Below are positions 12,801 to 15,707 of a stretch of 15,707 bases of DNA, piece after piece. Under the pieces are notes generated by a model that was given only the letters and a program-made list of their open reading frames with translations, did not search any database and had not been told where the DNA came from. The first letter of the stretch is position 1, and each line of letters begins with the position of its first letter. Source of the stretch: Echinostoma caproni (lineage: Eukaryota > Platyhelminthes > Trematoda > Plagiorchiida > Echinostomatidae); contig UZAN01042603.1 in assembly GCA_900618425.1 (NCBI GenBank), positions 25,200 to 40,906 of the forward strand, written 5' to 3'. The position numbers were made by a program, and so were the translations under genes.

Positions 12801-13834
12801 AGCTAAGCAAGCGTCACTGCTGTTCTCGATAAACACTTGAAAATGAGTAGTAAAAAATCAAACAAATCTCCTCACTCGTTCAAGAAATGGTTTCTAACAC
12901 TTCCGCACTAATGATACAGTGGGTTGAGAGGGTGAGTTGTTTGGTCATAAGACACAAGAAATAACTGAGTGCAACTGAAGAACCATCTTTTATCAGATTC
13001 GAGGTTCATTCTTACTTTGGAAAGCTCCCCAAAACGAAATTAATACGAAAGCTCATTGTCAAATGAACGACAAATCCAACTCTCATCCATGTTAGAAGTC
13101 TAATCATTTGCTAGTGACCTTTGTCCCACTCAAGGATCACCTCGAAAAAGAGTAAAACCCTGCATGAGTTGCGCCGGTTAGAGACTGAATCATGGAAAAA
13201 CAATTGTTAGCCAATTACCGTGAGTTCTCACGTGGTAACTGGAATTATGAACATTTTCATTAAACTTGAAAGTAGAATGTTTAGCTCGAGTTGCTACTGT
13301 CGTCTGCTAAGTAAACGGCACAGTGAACAGTAGCATTCAGCTCAACCAAGTAGATAAATAATAATAATAATATTAGATAGATAGATAATGGACAATAATA
13401 GATAATAATAATAATAATAAGTATTCGGAAAGCGATTCGGTTCTACCGATGTTCGAACCTATCGTACTTTTCTTGTGCCTCGGTATGCATATTCACCTCA
13501 TCCAATTATTTATAAAAGTGTCCCGTACCATGCCATACGGTATGTTGCATATCCGGACATTTATTGTGAACAAATTGCTTGTGGAGACACGAGAATAATG
13601 AATAAACCAGATGAACTTTCAGAGCAGATTAAAAAACAGTGGGAATAAACGGTGGAAACCAACAATATGAAGCACGATACAACCAATTTTTGTGCGTGTA
13701 AGCTTACTCGGTCGCCCAATTTTGTTGCTGACAGATTTACTTGCCACAGCGTTCGTACTTGGGTTAGCATCGACAAAGCTGCGTCAGATAGTAAAGGACA
13801 ACTGGCCAAACTCAAATAGGAAAGTTTAGAGAAC
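3603..13834 (-). CDS. FBXL13: FBXL13/DRC6-like leucine-rich-repeat gene, last six exons (5' end outside the window)
   Basis: The gene encodes the C-terminal half of an F-box/LRR protein of the FBXL13 type. FBXL13 is subunit 6 of the nexin-dynein regulatory complex of motile cilia; in flatworms that would mean flame cells, ciliated larvae or sperm. The six exons join as 13834-13708, 11880-11743, 8661-8581, 4542-4460, 4030-3950 and 3816-3603. This gives 724 nt, or 240 residues plus a stop, after one leading nucleotide. Junction phases are 0, 0, 0, 2/1 and 2/1, and every intron is GT..AG. Cysteine-containing LRRs (L..L.L..C..(L/V)(S/T)D) recur every 24-27 residues. Their spacing matches vertebrate FBXL13 as recalled, including the LAGC, LSCCVLL and GCK.L..L.L.YC blocks. 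Introns are about 1827, 3081, 4038, 429 and 133 bp. Another cysteine-rich LRR protein (FBXL2/20 or AMN1 type) is possible, but the ungapped order favours FBXL13. The F-box is not in the window, so it is inferred only. Confidence 0.78.
3950..4030 (-). CDS. FBXL13: FBXL13-like exon 5 of the window (last LRR)
   Basis: This 81-nt exon has one base, 26 codons and two bases. It reads STSLVYLKKGCKML, then EHLILLYCKGLH. GCK.L..L.L.YC is the pattern of the last FBXL13 repeat (GCKQLRILKMQYC in the vertebrate protein as recalled). The acceptor is TTCTGTTCAACTACACAG and the donor is CACAG followed by GTATGC at 3949. A different, longer open frame (4177-3920) covers the same DNA, but only this frame gives an LRR and the right phases. 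If the following intron were retained, the frame would end at the TGA at 3876-3874. Confidence 0.78.
4460..4542 (-). CDS. FBXL13: FBXL13-like exon 4 of the window (one LRR)
   Basis: This 83-nt exon has 27 codons plus the two bases AG. It reads LTDMGIQYLSGVC, then QYLRSLNLSCCVLL. It is a complete LRR and directly matches the FBXL13 repeat containing the C.YL..L..S.CVLL pattern. The acceptor is strong: TTTTCACATTTGCTCCACAG, with AG at 4544-4543. The donor is GAG followed by GTACGT at 4459. It joins exon 3 in phase 0. Its last two bases (AG) are completed by C from exon 5, giving serine. Confidence 0.8.
4543..5639. other. Intron sequence (part of the third intron)
   Basis: This is mostly AT-rich sequence of no recognised family. 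It includes the microsatellite at 4956-4994 and one exon-like stretch (5091-5035, minus) that I did not accept. Confidence 0.6.
4956..4994. repeat. ATA/AAT microsatellite
   Basis: An interrupted run of AAT/ATA triplets with one GATA unit lies in the third intron of the FBXL13-like gene. Confidence 0.8.
5681..5764. repeat. 21-bp minisatellite, four imperfect units
   Basis: Units start at 5681, 5702, 5723 and 5744. All begin CAAG or CAAC; units 2 and 3 share CAAGATG...CATTT. On the minus strand each unit encodes seven residues (HLEMIPE, HLDFILG, QLESQKL), so the array reads as heptads. Confidence 0.65.
5955..6084. repeat. Spaced direct duplication, 106-bp period
   Basis: TCATGCGCGATCAA at 5965-5978 recurs as TCATGCACGATCAA at 6071-6084 with one mismatch. 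Similar bases precede both copies (ATACCAGTGAA and ACACCAATAGA). This suggests an old tandem copy of a unit of about 106 bp. Between them, TGCAATGA is also doubled near 6012-6026. Confidence 0.45.
6191..7261. other. Intron sequence with possible BEL 5' remnants
   Basis: I see no gene here. A short hairpin (ATGACC/GGTCAT) lies near 6197. The part after about 6950 may contain degraded BEL Gag N-terminus on the plus strand. Confidence 0.45.
7262..7690 (+). pseudogene. BEL/Pao Gag fragment (DUF1759-like)
   Basis: This is an open stretch of about 142 codons with no ATG start; the first codons are TTG TTT CAC. It ends at TAA. Residues around 40-48 read LNFWKEYGF, like the FW..F motif of BEL Gag. 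Residues around 92-128 contain EEQAKGVIED, then GEEGYQVAKETLKKRFG and NHMIARALI. This is the hallmark of the Pao Gag domain: G.A...I, Y..A...L..RFG. After the stop the homology seems to continue through about 7770 (MTQQVRLCKATLTQLKLE) until another in-frame TAA. The fragment has a clear family signal but is broken. Confidence 0.72.
7262..8399 (+). mobile_element. Degenerate BEL/Pao LTR-retrotransposon fragment (gag, zinc knuckle, protease)
   Basis: Three pieces in the usual BEL/Pao order lie in different frames: a Gag central domain, a zinc-knuckle region and the start of an aspartic protease. No reverse transcriptase, integrase or LTR is seen, so this is a 5' fragment cut off shortly after the protease. 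It lies antisense in the third intron of the FBXL13-like gene. Upstream, at about 6960-7060, a basic stretch (AARKRLNKLQPIATVRK, then a stop) may be a remnant of the Gag N-terminus; that part is tentative. Frameshifts and stops throughout show that it is dead. Schistosome BEL elements such as Sinbad are the likely relatives, but I cannot assign the family. Confidence 0.7.
8129..8401 (+). pseudogene. BEL/Pao zinc-knuckle and protease fragment
   Basis: The first 35 residues carry LKRNHNTKSCQYRHLC and KAHHILLH, which fit the Cys/His knuckle region of BEL Gag. At least one of the N-terminal cysteines of the knuckle is missing. Near the end, VIPARVPCVNEA is followed by VAFFDRGIH, where BEL proteases have a hydrophobic-Asp-(S/T)-Gly active-site motif. 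The aspartate and glycine remain, but the middle residue is Arg. The frame stops at TAA (8399-8401) just after this motif, so the protease is incomplete. Confidence 0.65.
8581..8661 (-). CDS. FBXL13: FBXL13-like exon 3 of the window (one LRR)
   Basis: This 81-nt exon has 27 codons and phase 0 at both ends, so it is exactly one repeat. It reads NLTDNGIKTLAFCC, then RFMIHLDLAGCSQ. LTD, IK.LA..C and L..AGC align residue by residue with the FBXL13 repeat that reads IKALAIYC then LSIAGC. The acceptor is GTGGCAG at 8663-8662 after a pyrimidine-rich stretch (ATTTCTCATTGCC). The donor is CAA followed by GTGAGT at 8580. The exon sits about 180 bp from the 3' end of the oppositely oriented BEL remnant and shows no damage, as expected for a functional exon among decayed repeats. 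Confidence 0.8.
8662..10063. other. Intron sequence (part of the second intron)
   Basis: I recognise no gene or element here apart from the N join at 9162. Open frames are short and broken by stops. Confidence 0.55.
9153..9171. other. Single-N assembly join between duplicated 9-mers
   Basis: TACAGAACG lies directly before and directly after the only N (9162). This is the mark of two contig ends that overlap but were joined with a placeholder, so the true sequence may have just one copy. Confidence 0.6.
10064..10421 (+). mobile_element. Penelope-like retroelement relic, GIY-YIG endonuclease part
   Basis: From 10125 the frame reads DKLPLSSSSLCVYSVDSSCG, then MYFGFTSKCLTERVREH, then about 60 diverged residues up to TAA at 10421. 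This matches the linker and GIY-YIG nuclease at the C-terminus of Penelope-like elements (DRLPL..S.CVY.F.CSCG..YIGRT...L..R..EH). The YIG tyrosine-isoleucine is changed to MYFG. A second frame just upstream (10064-10126: FSINFRPTFISRHNLR, then TAA) looks like the residues before it, displaced by a frameshift. I found no reverse transcriptase upstream. The relic is 5'-truncated and inactive and lies inside the second intron of the FBXL13-like gene, on the opposite strand. Confidence 0.65.
10422..11742. other. Intron sequence (rest of the second intron)
   Basis: Apart from the LDLa-like stretch at 11213-11303, only unrecognised open frames are present (10635-10438 and 10991-10803, both minus). 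Neither has LRR pattern or convincing splice borders. Confidence 0.5.
11213..11303 (+). pseudogene. LDL-receptor class A-like exon remnant
   Basis: A strong plus-strand acceptor (TTTATATTTCATTTCGTTTTCACATTTCAG, ending at 11212) is followed by one base and 29 codons reading CPTKNTDFFCQREK, then PLIYRSDILCEGFRC, then TGA. The pattern C-x6-FFC-x6-LIY-x4-LCEG-xxC resembles an LDLa repeat (C..F.C....CI...CDG..DC). The third cysteine is replaced by Leu, and the acidic calcium-binding end is cut off by the stop. It could be a decayed exon of another gene or a chance match. It lies in the second intron of the FBXL13-like gene, on the other strand. Confidence 0.3.
11743..11880 (-). CDS. FBXL13: FBXL13-like exon 2 of the window (two LRRs)
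   Basis: This 138-nt exon (46 codons) starts and ends on codon boundaries. It begins GFSSFGSLPKLHEFKLSGC, continues TTVSDVGLQRFAKDG and ends HVNHLDLSFCH, giving the LRR signatures L..L.LSGC..VSD and HLDLSFC. It fits exactly between exons 1 and 3: vertebrate FBXL13 has a 14-residue spacer of the form GLNVLSRHKKLKEL, and this exon has the same length there. The donor is CAC followed by GTGAGT. The acceptor, ..TTGAAAG, has a weak pyrimidine tract and is the least certain border. A second AG at 11812-11811 would give a shorter exon, but it would drop the conserved LSGC repeat and break phase with exon 1. In-frame stops lie just upstream of the chosen border. Confidence 0.78.
11881..13707. other. 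First intron in the window
   Basis: This AT-rich sequence lies between exons 1 and 2 and contains the compound microsatellite. The exons on either side join in phase 0 and match FBXL13 without a gap, so no coding exon is needed here. Confidence 0.6.
13351..13420. repeat. AAT and GATA compound microsatellite
   Basis: AAT triplets alternate with three GATA units and a second AAT array. It lies in the first intron of the FBXL13-like gene, about 290 bp past exon 1. Confidence 0.85.
13708..13834 (-). CDS. FBXL13: FBXL13-like exon 1 of the window (LRR)
   Basis: This 127-nt exon holds one base completing an upstream codon, then 42 codons. It reads FSKLSYLSLASCPLLSD, then AALSMLTQV, then WQVNLSATKLGDR: one full cysteine-type LRR and the start of the next. 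The acceptor is strong, a long pyrimidine run ending in CTACTCAG. The donor is CGA followed by GTAAGC at 13707. The repeat matches the FBXL13 part that reads LNYLSLRNC then IDLSGT in the vertebrate protein as I remember it. The exon lies inside a longer open frame (13959-13561), but the sequence outside the splice borders does not look like LRR. The phase-1 start means that an upstream exon ends with two bases of a codon; I did not find it before 15707. Confidence 0.8.
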
Positions 13835-14579
13835 CTGAGTAGTGGAAATAGAAAAAGAATTAGAATGACAGACAGGCGGCTAATCGAGACCTTGGACATT
13901 CCAAAAACTGTCCCCAATAAGCAGCAAATCATTATTTCATAATGAATGCAAAATTTCAACCCATTCTGACTACTAAGCCTCTGCTAGAAGATAGTTTACT
14001 AAATAAACATAAATTCAAACAATTTTCAGTTAGTTCTTCGGTTCAAGAGATAAAAAATATGACGAACAAGACTACTTTCGTAATTTCGACTTCAAACATT
14101 TACATGTATGCGTGCGTTTATGCATATGACAAAAAAAAGATTGATTCATTATACTAAATGGGAAAGAACCACTTTGTTTGTAAAGTTCAAAAGGATTACT
14201 TGGTTAAGGAATCGAAACCACTTCATTTCTGGAAATTTCCAATGACTTTGTTTCACACGCGACATGCGACGCCATATTACGTTATCAAGACGTGATGGAG
14301 GCCACCCTTTTGGCCTAAGGTACTGACTACTGCCTAATTAGCCATGTATATATGGCTTAAAATTAAACCCTTCGGTGAACAACGGGAATTTCGTTAGTTG
14401 GAGGCTGATATTGCGAAATACAACTCAGTTTCTTATCAGCGTTATCAAGAGAATTTTTACAAACGATCATAAATTCACATCTGACTCATAGTTACTTGTG
14501 AGTTGAGGTATAAACACTTTTTGATTTGAACCGATAATCCTTCAGACTTAACCTTCACATACAGTCCACAGTTCTAGTC

Positions 14580-14645
14580 AACCATACACACGGAAGTACC
14601 ACGCTTCGGTTTCGCTCTTATTATAGCTCATCAGTTGTGCATATC
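14580..14645 (-). ncRNA. Degenerate hammerhead ribozyme
   Basis: The minus strand has the invariant CTGATGAG at 14634-14627 and GAAAC at 14613-14609. Between them GCT and AGC close a three-pair stem II with an 8-base loop. Stem I can form between ATGCACA (14642-14636) and TGTGTAT (14590-14584), with one G-U pair. GAAG and CTTC make a short stem III with a mismatch. In the best register the base at the cleavage position is G, which does not support cleavage; another register gives C. The motif is real, but activity is doubtful. The folding was done by hand. Confidence 0.5.
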
Positions 14646-14725
14646 CACCGTCCCGTCCGGGATTTCAGTTCCGTACCCATCGCATGAAAGGCAGGTGCGT
14701 TATCACTGTGCCAACCAACTCATAC
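14580..14725 (-). mobile_element. tRNA-derived SINE-like unit carrying a hammerhead motif
   Basis: Reading the minus strand from 14713, TGGCACAGTGATAACGC resembles a pol III A box. At 14677-14659, GGTACGGAACTGAAATCC occupies the B-box position but is diverged. Then come GGACGGGACGGTGGATATGC and a hammerhead core. This order (tRNA-like head, GGGA..GTGGATG.GCAC, CTGATGAG, GAAAC) is that of the S-alpha SINEs of schistosomes as I recall them. The copy has many changes and no visible target-site duplication. Confidence 0.55.
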
Positions 14726-15267
14726 CAGAGCTGAGTAGAGTTGTAAATTCATGCTTGTTCAGATATCCTCCTCAGTGATAGTCAGTCGAACAAAAACATG
14801 AACTGAAAACGTAGGAGCTCCCATATTACACCCCTTCAATCGTGTCGGACGAAATCGGTTGAACCCAAACCCTGGCAGGCGGAAAGCAGGCATCCTATCC
14901 ACAGTAAGTCTATGGAATTAATATCTTTCGTCAGTCTAAAAAATAATCAGTAGTGGTTAAGTGGCACAATAAATTACCTCGAAGATTGTGCAATCCAATT
15001 CTATCAATTGGCCTAAATTTCGCGATTTGGTATTTATAAGACTACAATAATTCACGCAATTAAATTTTATTTTGTAATTAGTCCTGCTATATTTCTTAAA
15101 TGGCAAGAGCGACATGACAAAAAAGACCACATTTGATCCACCTATCACTCAGACGGAACACGCCTGATTGACGAAACCCAGTTGAAGTAACGGTGATCAG
15201 TGAAGCTTTCAGGGCGAATTATGTGATCTGCTCTTGAGAGGAATCAGTTTACCTGGCGTTTGTATGT

Positions 15268-15277
15268 GGGGGGGGGG
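15268..15277 (+). repeat. G10 homopolymer
   Basis: Ten Gs are followed by AGGCAGGG. The tract is G-rich enough for slippage or quadruplex formation, and its length may be unreliable in the assembly. Confidence 0.8.
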
Positions 15278-15707
15278 AGGCAGGGATCGGATTAGGAGCC
15301 AAGTTTCGTAACCAGTTGTGATCGTCTAGATATTTGCATGCGAAAATTCCGTTTCTTCTACAGTTTTGCATAGTTACAAAGATAATAGTCAACGTTGTTA
15401 GAATCGGTATCAGTTACTTATTAACGAGTTCTTGCAGACGGGACTATTCAAAATAGTTCCAGACTTTGTGGCAGAATGAACTCAATCTATCAAAACCCTT
15501 TGGATGATGAAGATCCGAAACTCGAGAGTGAACAGAGTTTGCCAACTGAATTAGACATGTCCTTGCAATGTTGAGTGAAGCAGATTGTCTTAATTCAAGA
15601 AAAAAGTGTAGCGGAAAACTCGGTCGTCTACCGTCAAACAAGTCAGCTGTGTTCGGAACGCCGCAGAGGAGCGAGAATATACTACAAACCGTGATCAACA
15701 AAGTACA

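Larger units (their letters stand above)
13835..15707. other. Upstream intron or 5' flank of the FBXL13-like gene
   Basis: The sequence immediately before exon 1 must be intron, because that exon starts inside a codon. I found no further LRR exon up to the window edge. The region holds the SINE-hammerhead unit, the G10 run and a near-palindrome (GCCATGTATATATGGC at 14341-14356). At 14907-14860 the minus strand has a second weak tRNA-like stretch (GGGTTTGGGTTCAACC). Confidence 0.5.

Noticed and set aside
15444..15701. Minus-strand open frame (QLANSVHSRVSD) considered as the upstream LRR exon
   Set aside because: The LRR fit is poor (no cysteine at the key position), and there is no good donor with the two-base phase that exon 1 needs.

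Overview
The window looks like nuclear DNA of an animal, most probably a trematode flatworm close to the schistosomes. There are no long open reading frames. Coding sequence is split into short exons with GT/AG borders and introns of up to about 4 kb, and the rest is AT-rich with decayed retroelements. The trematode assignment is an inference. It rests on a tRNA-like short repeat joined to a hammerhead-ribozyme core, an arrangement known from the schistosome S-alpha SINEs, plus BEL/Pao and Penelope-like relics of the types common in these worms.

The main gene runs on the minus strand from 13834 to 3603. I built six consecutive exons of a leucine-rich-repeat protein by hand from sequence motifs and splice sites: 13834-13708, 11880-11743, 8661-8581, 4542-4460, 4030-3950 and 3816-3603. 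All five junctions keep the reading frame. The joined 240 residues follow, almost without gaps until the last exon, the order of the C-terminal repeats of FBXL13 (dynein regulatory complex subunit 6) as I remember the vertebrate protein. The F-box and the first repeats must lie beyond 15707. A possible poly(A) signal sits at 3507-3502.

Mobile-element debris fills the introns and flanks. A plus-strand BEL/Pao remnant with Gag, zinc-knuckle and protease pieces lies at 7262-8399, about 180 bp from exon 3. A plus-strand Penelope-like GIY-YIG relic lies at 10064-10421. A block of repeat-like DNA at 5640-6190 holds a 21-bp minisatellite and a 106-bp-spaced duplication. A minus-strand SINE-like unit with a degenerate hammerhead lies at 14725-14580. 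A short plus-strand exon-like sequence resembling an LDL-receptor class A module lies at 11213-11303.

The first 3.5 kb, downstream of the gene, and the last kilobase, which is upstream intron or 5' flank, show nothing I can identify as coding. One N at 9162 lies between two identical 9-mers and is probably an assembly join. I found no new multi-gene system. The best leads are the hand-assembled FBXL13-like gene and the ribozyme-bearing SINE.
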